Assembly (NCBI GenBank): GCA_964523795.1 | Contig: CAZGAO010000063.1 | Coordinates: 1-31,667 of the forward strand | Direction of reading: 5' to 3' | Source: SABY01 sp964523795 | GTDB lineage: Bacteria > Bacteroidota > Bacteroidia > Bacteroidales > 4484-276 | Length of the DNA stretch: 31,667 nucleotides | Part shown: in pieces, positions 16,455-25,859 of the stretch | Numbering within the stretch: position 1 is the stretch's first letter | How the letters are laid out: each line of letters starts with the position of its first letter | The notes under the pieces: model-generated | Database searches by the model: none | What the model saw: the letters and a program-made list of their open reading frames with translations, nothing else | Told to the model about the DNA's origin: nothing | Translations under genes and position numbers: made by a program

Positions 16455-18940
16455 TGCTCAATTGGAATAACAATGGTGATGTTTGTACCGTGTCCTGGCG
16501 AACTTTCCAGATCGCAGTGCCCCGACATGGCTTTTGCCCGGTTGTACATACTTTTTATCCCTATTCCTTTTTTACCCGAGCTTAAATCCAACCTGTCGAA
16601 GCCTTTTCCATTGTCCTCAAAAGTAAATATAATTTCGCTCGCGTGAAGCATTAGCTGCACAAATATTTCGGTGGCTTCTGAATGTTTAATCACATTATTA
16701 ATTGCCTCCTGCGTAATGCGAAAAATATTAAGCTCCACATTAATGTCGAGCCTGATTATCTCGCCGATGTTTTCGTAAAACTTAATTTTCAGTTTCGTAC
16801 TTTTCTCAATCTGATTAAATAGTGATTTCAGCGAAAGCACGATACCATAGTCTTCGATGGCCTTGGGCATAAGGTTGTGGGCAATATTGCGACTTTCTTC
16901 GATGGCCGTTTTAAGAAATCGAATACCGTTTTCCAGTTTTTCGGCATTTTTGTCGTTGGCATTTTTCAGATTTGCATACACCGAGTTCATGTTAAGGCTG
17001 GCGGCGGTAAGGCTTTGCCCCAGGCTATCATGTAGTTCTTTGGCCACGCGCGAGCGTTCATTGTCTGCGCCTTCAATCAGCGATTGAATCACCATTTTTT
17101 CGGCATCCCTGATAAGGGTCATATCATTGACCGCTCCAAAAATTGCCATTTTGCCGCGATAATCAATCTGATCAAATTTTATCTCGCAGGGGATTTGTTT
17201 TCCGCTTTTCGATTTCAAGGTTAAGTCTGCAAGATGGCTGCGTTCTTTCTGGAAAAGATCGCCCAAATCACGGTTGGAAAAATCGAAATACTCGGGCACC
17301 AAATCGCGTATCGACTTACGCAAGAGATCGTTTTTTTTATATGCCAACAGTTTTTCTGTTTCCAGATTAACATCGAAAAAAACAAAAGTTTCGGCACAAA
17401 AGATAAACAGAGGCACCGGATTGGTTTCGAATAGCAAGCGGTATTGTTTTTCCGATTCTTCAATTTTTTTCCGAGCCAGCACCTGATCGGTAATATTTTG
17501 CTGACTGCCCCAGTTGCGCAACAGTTTACCATCTTCGATAATTCCCACCACACTGTTTGAAATATACAGCGGCTGGCCCTCCTTATCATACTCCTTGGTA
17601 AGGTCGTTCACAATGCGATAGTCCGATTGGATAAAGCGGCGCAGCAATTCAATGTTATTGGGGTCGTCATCGCCGCCGTGCAAAGTAGCCTGGTCGGTTC
17701 CAACCATTTGGGCACCGCTTTCGTAGCCATACATTTTAGCAAAGGCATCGTTGCAGGTGCGGATATATCCTTGGTGATACAATCGGTCGATTTGTTCTTC
17801 CACGGCTAGGTCAACGGGCATGGGTTCGTTCATCTCGAAAAGATAAATACCTTCGTTGGAGTAGGTTATAAAACTGCTGTAGAGCTTAACCAGATTTTTG
17901 AGTTCCAGTTCCAGGTTCTTTTTTTCGGTGGTATCGATAATCGCCCCCATCATACGCGCCGGCTTTTGGTTTACAAACGCTGTAACCTTACCCTTGCTGG
18001 TTATCCATCGGTAGCTTCCGTTGGCATGGCGCATCCTGTATTCAGCAACAAAGTATTGATCTCTGGTTTCGGGTAAACGCGTGAACACTGCCCGAACAGC
18101 ATTGATATCCTCGGGATGAACAAGGGTGGCCAAAAAATCAAGATCCACTTCATCAATAGGCAAATCAAAGCCTAGTATCGATTTCCAATACTCGTTTATA
18201 ATAATTTTTTGCTCCTGATTATAATAATCCCAAAGGCCTATTTCGCCGCCGTGCATCGCCAGTTCCAACCTTTGTTTATTTTCGAGCAGCTGCTTTTCGT
18301 AAAGACGAAAAGCAGTAATATTGGTCGAAGCACCCTCAACCGATTTAATGTTGCCATAATCGTCATAAAGCGCAAAGATGGTATCTTTCAAATACATCTT
18401 CTGCCCGTTTTTATGTATTATCTCAGTTTCGTATTCAACCGAAGAAACGCCTTCTTTAAGTTTGTTTTCAAAAATTTTCTGGTTTTTCAAATACTGTTCA
18501 GCGGGTACAAAATCCAAAAATCGCTTGCCTATCATTTCTTCCGGCCGATAACCGTATATAACCATACTTGCATTGTTGATAAAGGTAATCACGCCATCTT
18601 TATCAGCACTCCAAATCAAATCGTGGGTATTATTTACAATCTCCTGGTAGCGGTACTCGGTGCCGGCCAGCTTGCTTTTGAGCATCATCACATGACTAAG
18701 CTGCTTGCGTACAACAAAAAAAATAAGCGCAGTGGTGATGACAATAAAAAACCAGCCCTTGTAGGTTTGCAAATTTTCTTCTACCTGATAAGTGGGCGAG
18801 AGATGGTGCAGAGCCATATCGGAAAGCAGGATCCAAAAAAATCCGAAGATGAGAAAATAGAAAGCCGTGCGTAGCGCAGGTCGCGAAAGTTCGGATATCT
18901 TCATGTGCAGTCTCATTCGTAGATGATCTTTATTAATCAT
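16451..18940 (-). CDS. Multi-PAS membrane histidine kinase of the NarX/HisKA_3 class
   Basis: An 829-residue sensor kinase. Two membrane segments at about 23-42 and 62-79 enclose a short outer loop. Four PAS-type modules follow at about 95-212, 222-342, 350-487 and 495-610 (PAC marks such as HKNGQKMYLKD and HANGSYRWITSKG). The dimerisation and phosphoacceptor helix has H637 in RSRVAKELHDSLGQSL, the HisKA_3 signature. The ATPase domain is at 735-829, with ITQEAINNVIKHS, FEDNGKGF and GIGIKSMYNRA. Four stacked PAS domains suggest redox, oxygen or small-molecule sensing; no haem or flavin ligand can be assigned by eye. Alternative starts are at codons 9 and 13. Operon with the LuxR-type regulator it overlaps. 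Confidence 0.92.
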   Translation of the reverse strand: MINKDHLRMRLHMKISELSRPALRTAFYFLIFGFFWILLSDMALHHLSPTYQVEENLQTYKGWFFIVITTALIFFVVRKQLSHVMMLKSKLAGTEYRYQEIVNNTHDLIWSADKDGVITFINNASMVIYGYRPEEMIGKRFLDFVPAEQYLKNQKIFENKLKEGVSSVEYETEIIHKNGQKMYLKDTIFALYDDYGNIKSVEGASTNITAFRLYEKQLLENKQRLELAMHGGEIGLWDYYNQEQKIIINEYWKSILGFDLPIDEVDLDFLATLVHPEDINAVRAVFTRLPETRDQYFVAEYRMRHANGSYRWITSKGKVTAFVNQKPARMMGAIIDTTEKKNLELELKNLVKLYSSFITYSNEGIYLFEMNEPMPVDLAVEEQIDRLYHQGYIRTCNDAFAKMYGYESGAQMVGTDQATLHGGDDDPNNIELLRRFIQSDYRIVNDLTKEYDKEGQPLYISNSVVGIIEDGKLLRNWGSQQNITDQVLARKKIEESEKQYRLLFETNPVPLFIFCAETFVFFDVNLETEKLLAYKKNDLLRKSIRDLVPEYFDFSNRDLGDLFQKERSHLADLTLKSKSGKQIPCEIKFDQIDYRGKMAIFGAVNDMTLIRDAEKMVIQSLIEGADNERSRVAKELHDSLGQSLTAASLNMNSVYANLKNANDKNAEKLENGIRFLKTAIEESRNIAHNLMPKAIEDYGIVLSLKSLFNQIEKSTKLKIKFYENIGEIIRLDINVELNIFRITQEAINNVIKHSEATEIFVQLMLHASEIIFTFEDNGKGFDRLDLSSGKKGIGIKSMYNRAKAMSGHCDLESSPGHGTNITIVIPIEQ

Positions 18941-18976
18941 TTGAGTTTTGGCCGCTTTGCGAAATAATTGTTTGGC

Positions 18977-19591
18977 TTAAAATAAGCCATGCAATTCGGC
19001 ATTGATCTTATCGATGATTACACCCAGGTCTTCGGGCTTATCCGCAAAATTAAGATCATCAACATTCACAATCAATTTTTTACCTTCCTCATAGCCATTC
19101 ATCCATTGGTCGTAACGTTGATTCAGGCTTTTTAAATAATCCAGGCGGATGGATTCTTCGTAATCACGTCCTCGTTTTTGAATTTGCTTTACCAATGTAG
19201 GCACCGTAGCCCTGAGATAAATAAGCAAATCGGGAGGCTGGATAAAGCTGACCATCAAAGCAAAAAGTGAACGGTAATTTTCAAAGTCGCGACTTGTCAT
19301 CAGGTTCATTTCGTGGAGGTTTGGAGCAAATATGTGGGCATCTTCGTAAATGGTACGATCCTGTATCACATTTTTTCCCGATTCGCGGATGCTTACAATT
19401 TGCCTGAAACGGCTGTTGAGGAAATAAATTTGCAGGTTGAAACTCCACCGGCGCATGTCCTCGTAAAAACTATGAAGGTAGGGATTATCGTCCACCGATT
19501 CGTAGTTGGGTTCCCATTTAAAATGTTTGGCCAAAAGTGATGTGAGCGTTGTTTTGCCCGAACCAATATTACCTGCTATGGCTATGTGCAT
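18977..19591 (-). CDS. Deoxynucleoside kinase (dAK/dGK family)
   Basis: A 204-residue kinase of the deoxyadenosine/deoxyguanosine kinase family, which phosphorylates deoxynucleosides at the 5' position in salvage. P-loop GNIGSGKTT is at residues 7-15. The substrate-binding Glu is in YESVDDNPYL (E31), the DRTIYED motif (78-84) carries the catalytic region, and the Arg-rich LID QKRGRDYEE is near 138-146. Length and motif order are complete. The precise base preference cannot be told from sequence alone. It lies 36 bp upstream of the PAS kinase on the same strand, possibly in one transcript, and is divergent from the Tet(M)-like GTPase gene. Confidence 0.9.
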   Translation of the reverse strand: MHIAIAGNIGSGKTTLTSLLAKHFKWEPNYESVDDNPYLHSFYEDMRRWSFNLQIYFLNSRFRQIVSIRESGKNVIQDRTIYEDAHIFAPNLHEMNLMTSRDFENYRSLFALMVSFIQPPDLLIYLRATVPTLVKQIQKRGRDYEESIRLDYLKSLNQRYDQWMNGYEEGKKLIVNVDDLNFADKPEDLGVIIDKINAELHGLF

Positions 19592-19788
19592 TGCTTTTTG
19601 AATTTTGTATTTGTAACTAAAAAAACTCAGCTAAAGTAGTAAAGAATGCCGTGGGGGAATGAAAAAAAATTTAAAAAATGAGGTCAGATCAAAGCTATAG
19701 TGGCTTGTCGGCACTTTTTGATTACCGTTACTGAAAAGAATCATAGCTATAAAAGGCACTCGAAAATGTGCTGCTGTACTTTTGCCCT

Positions 19789-19796
19789 TATCTTTG
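19789..19796 (+). promoter_or_regulatory. Candidate -7 box for the Tet(M)-like gene
   Basis: TATCTTTG fits TAnnTTTG and lies only 10 bp before the ATG at 19807, implying a very short or absent leader. A second match, TACTTTTG, is at 19777-19784. No convincing -33 TTTG was seen, and there is no sign of the attenuator or leader peptide known from tet(M). Confidence 0.3.
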
Positions 19797-19806
19797 CCAT
19801 TTTTTT

Positions 19807-21798
19807 ATGGACAAGAGGCCAGGCATTCGTACCATTGGCATCCTCTCGCACGTGGATGCCGGAAAAACCACCCTTACCGAGCAGTTTCTTTTTAAAAGCG
19901 GCGTGCTGAAAGTACCCGGCAATGTGGACAAGGGGACTACCGTTTCTGACAGCCTCGACATCGAAAGGCAAAGGGGGATTTCGGTGCGCGCATCGGGCGT
20001 ATCGTTTTTTTGGAAAAGCAATCGGATTAATCTGATTGATACTCCCGGCCATGCCGACTTTTCGGCCGAAGTGGAACGCACCCTGCAAGTAATGGACGGA
20101 GTCATCCTGCTGGTTTCGGCCGTTGAAGGCTTGCAAGCACATACCTACGCGCTATGGGATGCCCTGCAAAAAAGAAAAATTCCAATCCTGATTTTCATCA
20201 ATAAAATCGACCGCCCCGGATCTGATTTTCATAAGATAGTTGATGAAATAGAAAAAGAATTAGGCGTTAAAACCTTTGCCATGAACTGCCCCACCGAGGA
20301 AGGTAGCCAGCAGGCAGACATTATTCAGTTGATCGGCAAGGCCGAAATCCTGAACATAAACTCTTGCTTTGATCATTCCCTGGAAAATATTTCTGATTTT
20401 GATGAGGAAATTATGGATGCCTTTCTGGAAGGGAAAACGATTGAACCCGACCATCTATTGGAAAAAGTAAAAACGCTGAGCCGGGACAGAAAAATTATCC
20501 CCGTGCTTACAGGCATTGCAAAAAGCGGCTTGGGCATTGCCGAACTGATGAATGCGCTTACCCATTTTATTACCGCAGTACTTCCCTCTTCTGGTCGCCT
20601 CTCGGCCTTGGTTTACAAAATCGAACATCATCCTGCCCTCGGCATCCTGGCTCACATTCGGCTTTTTGATGGGGAGATAAAAGTTCGGGATCCGATTTTA
20701 AATATTCGTACCGGCGAAAACAACAAAATAGCCCGGATTAAAAAATACGAAAATGGTAAACTCATCGATTGCGATGTGCTCCACACAGGCGATCTTGGGA
20801 TTGTATCAGGCCTCCGCAATCTGCGCCCCGGCGACATCTTAGATTCCGATCACAGCATCCCACCGCCAGCATTGCTGCGGATACCCATGATGACTGTACA
20901 AATAAAACCGGCCAACGAAAACGATTTTACCAATCTTGCTCAGGGCTTGGAAATTCTAAATATCGAAGACCCTAAACTGGATTTGCAATGGTTTAAGGAA
21001 GATAAGGAACTTCATCTGGGGCTGATGGGAAAGATACAAATGGAAACACTGGCCGCTGAAATATTGGAGCGTTTTGGTATTGCAATCCATTTTGGCCAAC
21101 CTACGATTATTTACAAAGAAACGCCGGTAATTACAGATATTGGCTTTGCCAGTTATACCATGCCCAAGCCCTGCTGGGCGGTTTGCAGCTTTGCCATCGA
21201 ACCGGGAGCGCGAGGGACGGGTATTAGCTATCGCTCGCAGGTAAGTGTGGATAAAATAAAACAGAAGTACCAAAACGAAATCCAAGCCATCATTAGCAAA
21301 TCACTAAACCAGGGCATCAAGGGCTGGGAAGTTTGCGACATTCGCATAACGCTTGTTGATGGCGAAGACCACGAGATACATTCGCGCCCCGGCGATTTTA
21401 TAATTGCCACACCCATGGCACTGATGAATGGCCTGCAAAAAACCGGGACTACACTGCTCGAACCCATCCTAAACTTTACCATCAAGGCTCCCGAAACCTT
21501 GCTTGGAAAGATAAGCGGCGACTTACATAAGATGCGCGGACAGTTCGACAGCCCTGTTTTTAGTGATGACTATTTTGTGCTCGCCGGACAAGTGCCGGCG
21601 GCCACGTCTTTGGATTATGCCATCGAGCTGGCCTCGCTCTCGGGCGGTAAGGCGCAAATTCGTTTTGCCTTCCAAGGCTATGCCCCAGTGGCGGATGAAC
21701 TGGGCGTAATCAGGCCTTATCGCGGGATAAACCCGCTGGATCGAAGCCGTTGGATTTTGCACAAGCGAGGAGCCTTTAAAGCCAACGAACGCGGTTAG
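19807..21798 (+). CDS. Tet(M)/EF-G-like translational GTPase
   Basis: A 663-residue GTPase with the domain layout of tetracycline ribosomal-protection proteins and EF-G. From ATG 19807: G1 HVDAGKTT (15-22), RQRGISVRASGVSF (the Tet-type switch I; Tet(M) has RQRGITIQT), G3 DTPGHADF (78-85), G4 NKID (132-135), then EF-G domains II to V. The start at 19768 would add 13 unlikely residues, so ATG 19807 is preferred. The domain IV tip that in Tet(M) reads YSPVS and displaces tetracycline is replaced here: the aligned loop reads EIHSRPGDF. Resistance is therefore uncertain, and it may be a housekeeping ribosome-rescue paralogue. It is not accompanied by mobile genes and is monocistronic, converging with pdxJ. 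Confidence 0.85.
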   Translation: MDKRPGIRTIGILSHVDAGKTTLTEQFLFKSGVLKVPGNVDKGTTVSDSLDIERQRGISVRASGVSFFWKSNRINLIDTPGHADFSAEVERTLQVMDGVILLVSAVEGLQAHTYALWDALQKRKIPILIFINKIDRPGSDFHKIVDEIEKELGVKTFAMNCPTEEGSQQADIIQLIGKAEILNINSCFDHSLENISDFDEEIMDAFLEGKTIEPDHLLEKVKTLSRDRKIIPVLTGIAKSGLGIAELMNALTHFITAVLPSSGRLSALVYKIEHHPALGILAHIRLFDGEIKVRDPILNIRTGENNKIARIKKYENGKLIDCDVLHTGDLGIVSGLRNLRPGDILDSDHSIPPPALLRIPMMTVQIKPANENDFTNLAQGLEILNIEDPKLDLQWFKEDKELHLGLMGKIQMETLAAEILERFGIAIHFGQPTIIYKETPVITDIGFASYTMPKPCWAVCSFAIEPGARGTGISYRSQVSVDKIKQKYQNEIQAIISKSLNQGIKGWEVCDIRITLVDGEDHEIHSRPGDFIIATPMALMNGLQKTGTTLLEPILNFTIKAPETLLGKISGDLHKMRGQFDSPVFSDDYFVLAGQVPAATSLDYAIELASLSGGKAQIRFAFQGYAPVADELGVIRPYRGINPLDRSRWILHKRGAFKANERG

Positions 21799-21881
21799 AC
21801 AAAACGACTAGCCTTAAATATCATGCAGAGTGTGATTGATACAATTCCAAAGTTACAACGAAAACAATCCCATACTCAGGC

Positions 21882-22598
21882 TTATTCCCTCAAGGCACGC
21901 AAATAAATTTGGATAGTATTTTCGAGGCCAAGATAAAGCGCGTCGGCAATAATGGCGTGGCCTATCGAAACTTCGAGCAAGCCCGGGATGTTTTGTGCAA
22001 AATAACGCAGGTTGTCCCGATTCAGGTCGTGGCCGGCATTAATTCCCAATTCATTTTTCAAAGCCACTTCGGCAGCTTCAACGAAAGCTTTGATGGCTTG
22101 TTCAGGATTTCCCGGAAATTGGCTGGCATAGCTCTCAGTATAAAGCTCGATGCGGTCGGTACCGGTAGCTTTGGCATCTTCGATCATTTTAGTATCGGCT
22201 TCGATAAAGATGGAAGTACGGATTTGATTTGCATGAAATTCGCGGATAAGGTCGCGAAGGAAGCCTTTATGTTTTATGGTGTCCCAGCCTGCATTAGAGG
22301 TCAGCACTCCGGGCGGGTCGGGAACCAGAGTAACCTGTGCGGGTTTTACCTGGCATACCATGTCGATAAATTTGCGATTGGGATAGCCCTCGATGTTAAA
22401 CTCCGTTGAAAGTAACGGTTTCAGGTCGTAAACATCCTGATAGCGAATATGCCGCTCATCGGGGCGTGGGTGTACAGTGATGCCCTGGGCACCAAAACGC
22501 TCGCAATCCAATGCCGCCTTAACTACATCCGGAATATTGCCACCACGGGCATTGCGCAGGGTGGCTATCTTATTAATATTCACACTTAGCTTTGTCAT
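21882..22598 (-). CDS. pdxJ: Pyridoxine 5'-phosphate synthase PdxJ
   Basis: A 238-residue TIM-barrel enzyme that condenses 3-amino-1-hydroxyacetone phosphate with deoxyxylulose 5-phosphate to give pyridoxine 5'-phosphate (DXP-dependent vitamin B6 route). Family marks are LSVNINKIATLRNARG at the N-terminus, GITVHPRPDERHI (40-52), QVTLVPD, RIELYTE, GINAGHDLN and EVSIGHAIIADAL (the last helix). Length is exactly that of the family. A candidate promoter overlaps the preceding 58-bp gap (TATTTTTG on the minus strand at 22623-22616, ATTG 18 nt upstream). Confidence 0.95.
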   Translation of the reverse strand: MTKLSVNINKIATLRNARGGNIPDVVKAALDCERFGAQGITVHPRPDERHIRYQDVYDLKPLLSTEFNIEGYPNRKFIDMVCQVKPAQVTLVPDPPGVLTSNAGWDTIKHKGFLRDLIREFHANQIRTSIFIEADTKMIEDAKATGTDRIELYTESYASQFPGNPEQAIKAFVEAAEVALKNELGINAGHDLNRDNLRYFAQNIPGLLEVSIGHAIIADALYLGLENTIQIYLRALRE

Positions 22599-22615
22599 AA
22601 CTTTTAATTTTAATG

Positions 22616-22645
22616 CAAAAATAATCTTTTAAAAGTCCTTTCAAT
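22616..22645 (-). promoter_or_regulatory. Candidate promoter of pdxJ
   Basis: Minus strand: ATTG (22645-22642), 18 nt, TATTTTTG (22623-22616), then the ATG 17 bp on. Fits the -33/-7 pattern with one mismatch in the -33 box. Confidence 0.4.
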
Positions 22646-22656
22646 TTGCTAAAAAC

Positions 22657-23382
22657 TTACAAACTTCCGCCGCGAGCTTTTTTCAATCCGGCCAGGAAGG
22701 GCTTGTTCAGAAAGCTACGCTCGTCAAGGCAGCACAAGTTATCGTACATCGGGCGGTTGACGGTGAAGGCCATAATATTGGGCGGAAGGTGTTTGCGCAT
22801 GGCCAGGTCGGTGCTGCCGATGATGGCCTGCGGATGTTCGGCTGATGCAGCATGGGGCAGTATCTCGGAGCAGCCCGATCCAAAGCGCACCTTAACGGGA
22901 TCTGGATCGCCGGGTGAGGCAAAGTAATTAGCCGCTGTAATAAAAATGCTGAGCTGGTCGGGGTTAACGAAAAAAGTAAAGGTTTGAGCAAATTTCAGGT
23001 TTTCCTCCTCCACTGGTCCCACAAAAATAGCATCATGCTGCGGCTGGTAACGAATAGCCTGGTCGAACCACTGCCCCATACTTTCATGATTATTTTTAAG
23101 GCCTTCGTCATCGGCCAAAAATTCGATATAGTCCTGCCGGCTGCGCCCCTGCACGCCAAAAAACCAGGTGCCGCAACCACCACAGCCAAAGTTTGTGGCC
23201 GACAGCTTCAGAGTCTTTCCCTTCATCCAGTTTTTGTAATGCGCAAAAAGACACACGCGGCCTTTCTCTTTCAATTCCACAATTTCGCTAAAATGCGTTT
23301 CAGCAGGCGCATCATAAACAGCAATTACGGGCAATTTGTAGTTCGCGTTTTCGATCAAATAATCGGGTTTGGTAGTTGGCAT
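22657..23382 (-). CDS. DUF169 family protein
   Basis: A 241-residue protein of the DUF169 family: LPVIAVYDAP near the N-terminus, CLFAHYKNWMKGKTLKLSATNFGCGGCGTWFFG (residues about 44-76, in pieces), DAIFVGPVE, VNPDQLSIFITAANY, RFGSGCSEI and a final PFLAGLKKARGG. The repeated Cys (FGCGGCG, SGCSE, NLCCLD) hint at metal or Fe-S binding, which is inference. The function is unknown to me; members often accompany anaerobic metabolism genes. It precedes pdxJ by 58 bp on the same strand and could share a transcript in part. Confidence 0.8.
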   Translation of the reverse strand: MPTTKPDYLIENANYKLPVIAVYDAPAETHFSEIVELKEKGRVCLFAHYKNWMKGKTLKLSATNFGCGGCGTWFFGVQGRSRQDYIEFLADDEGLKNNHESMGQWFDQAIRYQPQHDAIFVGPVEEENLKFAQTFTFFVNPDQLSIFITAANYFASPGDPDPVKVRFGSGCSEILPHAASAEHPQAIIGSTDLAMRKHLPPNIMAFTVNRPMYDNLCCLDERSFLNKPFLAGLKKARGGSL

Positions 23383-23481
23383 GAGTCGAATTTTTGGATT
23401 TGCTTTTTATAAAACAGGCAAAGGTAATAAGGCTTATTGATTTTGAACTGAGGTGTCAGGAATTCTAAAATTTTCTATTTG

Positions 23482-24264
23482 TTATCCCTGCTCGTCAATT
23501 CCTTGAACTGTCATCAGCAAAAAATCAAGGCTTTTGCTATAATCCAAATCCTCGTATTCAAGTCCAAGATTTCGGATATTTGAATAATAGTCCTTTATCT
23601 TTTTATAATAGTTTTTTTCAAGTTGAACAGCGTGGGCTTTTGTTCCAAACTTTTCGATCAAAAACCATTTTTCGATCAATCGTGCGGTGCGTCCGTTACC
23701 ATCCTGGAAAGGATGAATCTTTACAAAAGCCAAATGTAATAATGCGGCGTAATAAAAAATCCCGAAAGGGTCTAAATCGCTTTGAAGCAATAACTCTGTA
23801 TCCTGAAATAATTTGTCAAGCTCCGACTTAACGATAGCCGGACTTGATGCCACATATTCTATCCTGTCGTTACTATTGATTACAAACATTGGATTGCTCC
23901 TAATCAGGCCTTGCTGACTTTTGGGCAACAAATTTTGACTTAATATCCGATGTGCGTTTTTTACATTTTCGAGGCTAAGCCTGTTATTCTCAGCGAAATC
24001 GTAAGCAGCAAATAAATCATCCGCTTTGCGGGTATAATCAACTTTGAATTTTACCTTCAGAAATTTATGTTTGAAATAGCTGTCAAAATCAATGTCCTCC
24101 CCCTCAATCTTTGATGAATAAACCGAGGATACCGATTTATAAAATTGAAAATAGTCCACCGGCATTTCCAGCTTTTTTATCCTATCCATTTTCACCAAAG
24201 GCGATTCATTTACTGCCTTTGTAAAATCGGCCAATAATTTATCTGTTAGGATTTTGAGATTCAT
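23482..24264 (-). CDS. Fic family protein (class II AMPylator-type)
   Basis: A 260-residue Fic protein. The catalytic loop HPFQDGNGRTAR begins at H184, an intact HPFxDGNGR motif, so nucleotidyl (usually AMP) transfer to a hydroxyl side chain is expected. An N-terminal inhibitory helix has the (S/T)xxxE(G/N) motif at S50-G55 (SSKIEG), which places it in the class II autoinhibited group. The frame has no winged-helix tail, as some Fic proteins do. Its target is unknown. There is no partner antitoxin gene next to it, consistent with intramolecular inhibition. The 5' flank has three copies of an ATTACTAAA-like word. Confidence 0.9.
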   Translation of the reverse strand: MNLKILTDKLLADFTKAVNESPLVKMDRIKKLEMPVDYFQFYKSVSSVYSSKIEGEDIDFDSYFKHKFLKVKFKVDYTRKADDLFAAYDFAENNRLSLENVKNAHRILSQNLLPKSQQGLIRSNPMFVINSNDRIEYVASSPAIVKSELDKLFQDTELLLQSDLDPFGIFYYAALLHLAFVKIHPFQDGNGRTARLIEKWFLIEKFGTKAHAVQLEKNYYKKIKDYYSNIRNLGLEYEDLDYSKSLDFLLMTVQGIDEQG

Positions 24265-24342
24265 TGCTTAACAGTATTTTCGTGATGATAGTCTTAGAAT
24301 GTTCATCTAAATTTCGTCTAAATACGTATTGTATTGAAGCAA

Positions 24343-24432
24343 TTTAGTAATAGTCTATCCATTTACAATTCACTGAAAATAAATTTATTACAATTCTTAC
24401 TTCCTAAATGCATTACTAAATTTATTACTAAA
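24343..24432. promoter_or_regulatory. Repeated ATTACTAAA words upstream of fic
   Basis: ATTACTAAA occurs at 24412-24420 and 24424-24432 (12-bp step), and its reverse complement TTTAGTAAT at 24343-24351. The pair at 24412 is enclosed by AATGC/GCATT. They sit 80-170 bp upstream of the fic start and could be a regulator site, but in A+T-rich DNA this may be chance. Confidence 0.2.
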
Positions 24433-24549
24433 CGCATTAAAAAATGTATCTACTTTAGTTAAACTTTTCTCCATTTTGGATATCTCCTCGTCCCTATGTT
24501 TACAATAGTATTATCTCTATTAGCCATTGCATAAATTATGTTCCTCACT

Positions 24550-24831
24550 TTATTTATACACACACTTGTAGGCCGTCTGTTCGTTTACTTTGAGTTTGAA
24601 TTTCTTATCCTTTTCTACAATAAAAGTCTCGAAAGGCTTGTAGCTTTTCCATTCGCTTTCGCCCGGAAGCTGAACAATCAATTCGCCCGAAACCACCGTC
24701 ATGTATTCGATGCTTGTGGTTCCAAATTCGTATTCGCCGGGAGCCATTACGCCAGCAGTTACTTTTCCTTCGTTATTTTGTAATGCCAGCGAAGTTACCC
24801 GGCCTTCGTAATATTCGTTTACTTTAAACAT
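24550..24831 (-). CDS. ppnP: Pyrimidine/purine nucleoside phosphorylase PpnP
   Basis: A 93-residue single-domain cupin of the PpnP (formerly DUF1255) family, which cleaves nucleosides with phosphate to base and ribose 1-phosphate. Seen are VNEYYEGRVTSLALQ, GVMAPGEYEFGTTSIEYMTVVSGEL, LPGESEWKSYK and FIVEKDKKFKLKV, which cover the full family length. Stands alone on the minus strand. A TATTTTTG box (24869-24862 on the minus strand) may be its -7 element. Confidence 0.9.
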   Translation of the reverse strand: MFKVNEYYEGRVTSLALQNNEGKVTAGVMAPGEYEFGTTSIEYMTVVSGELIVQLPGESEWKSYKPFETFIVEKDKKFKLKVNEQTAYKCVYK

Positions 24832-25026
24832 ATCGTTGAATTTAATTTGTTAACGTTTGGGCAAAAATAGAAATAATAATGAGTGGAAATTGGAAAGTTG
24901 GTTTTATATCTGCACTTACAGCGTTTTATGCAAATACAGCATAATTTTGAATCATTCAAAGCACAATCATGCTGTTAAACCCGGCAAGCCGGAAAAATTT
25001 CCTATCATTGCCAAAAATATTCGATT

Positions 25027-25791
25027 ATGAAGATTATTTCGTGGAACGTAAACGGCATACGCGCAGTGGCCAAAAAAGATTTTTTTAAGGATTTTGAAAC
25101 CATGGCTCCGGATATTCTGTGCTTGCAGGAAACCAAAGCACAGGACGACCAGGTAGCCGAAACCCTGTTTGAAATCGAGGATTATTATAAATATTCCAAC
25201 TCAGCGCAAAAAAAAGGATATTCAGGCACAGCCATCCTCAGCAAAACAAAACCCTTGTCGGTTTCGGCAGACATGGGAATTGCAGACCACGACAACGAAG
25301 GGCGTATTTTATGTTTGGAATACGACCAATTTTTCCTCGTGGATGTGTATGTACCCAATTCGGGTAGCGAACTCAAGCGGCTGAGCTACCGGCAAACCTG
25401 GGATGAGGCCTTTTACGATTATCTGAAAAACCTGGAGAAACAAAAGCCGGTGATTGTCTGTGGCGATTTTAACGTGGCACACAAGGCCATCGACCTGGCT
25501 CGTCCACAGGCCAATTATAATAAGTCGGCGGGCTACATGCAGGAAGAAATTGATGGCATGGATCGCTTTATTGGCGGAGGATTCGTGGACACCTTCCGGC
25601 ATTTTTATCCCGAAAAAACCGAGGCCTACACCTGGTGGAGCTATCGTACCAAAGGCCGCGAACGAAATGTGGGCTGGAGAATTGATTATTTTCTGCTAAG
25701 CCCAAGCCTGATACCCGCGTTGAGCGATGCCTTTATCCTGGCCGATGTTTTCGGTTCAGACCACTGCCCTGTTGGGATTGATTTAAAATAG
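25027..25791 (+). CDS. xth: Exodeoxyribonuclease III (AP endonuclease)
   Basis: A 254-residue exonuclease III, which incises DNA at abasic sites in base-excision repair. Catalytic residues of the family are present: N7 (SWNVNGIRA), E35 (LQETKAQ), Y108 (VYVPNSG), D147/N149 (CGDFNVAH), W216 region (RNVGWRIDYF), D245/H246 (GSDHCPVG). Full length, start unambiguous. Monocistronic plus-strand gene, flanked on its 3' side by two copies of a 21-bp repeat and then the cassette island. Confidence 0.95.
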   Translation: MKIISWNVNGIRAVAKKDFFKDFETMAPDILCLQETKAQDDQVAETLFEIEDYYKYSNSAQKKGYSGTAILSKTKPLSVSADMGIADHDNEGRILCLEYDQFFLVDVYVPNSGSELKRLSYRQTWDEAFYDYLKNLEKQKPVIVCGDFNVAHKAIDLARPQANYNKSAGYMQEEIDGMDRFIGGGFVDTFRHFYPEKTEAYTWWSYRTKGRERNVGWRIDYFLLSPSLIPALSDAFILADVFGSDHCPVGIDLK

Positions 25792-25800
25792 ACATAGTAT

Positions 25801-25859
25801 GGCTCTAAGCCATGCTATGACTAACTTATGCACCCTATGCTCTAAGCCATGCTATGACT
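25801..25859. repeat. Two copies of a 21-bp dispersed repeat (left edge of island)
   Basis: The same 21-bp sequence (starting GCTCTAAGCC, ending GCTATGACT) stands at 25802-25822 and 25839-25859. Identical copies occur at 30128-30148 and, inverted, at 30180-30200. The first copy starts 11 bp after the xth stop. The repeat is partly self-complementary (AGCCATGCT). Confidence 0.85.

Noticed and set aside
18209..18874. 221-codon plus-strand frame
   Set aside because: Antisense to the PAS kinase N-terminal half, with no recognisable protein pattern.
25802..25859. Two 21-bp repeats with a 16-bp gap, at first sight CRISPR-like
   Set aside because: Only two direct copies, the spacing is too short, and the other copies are inverted and 4 kb away; no cas genes.
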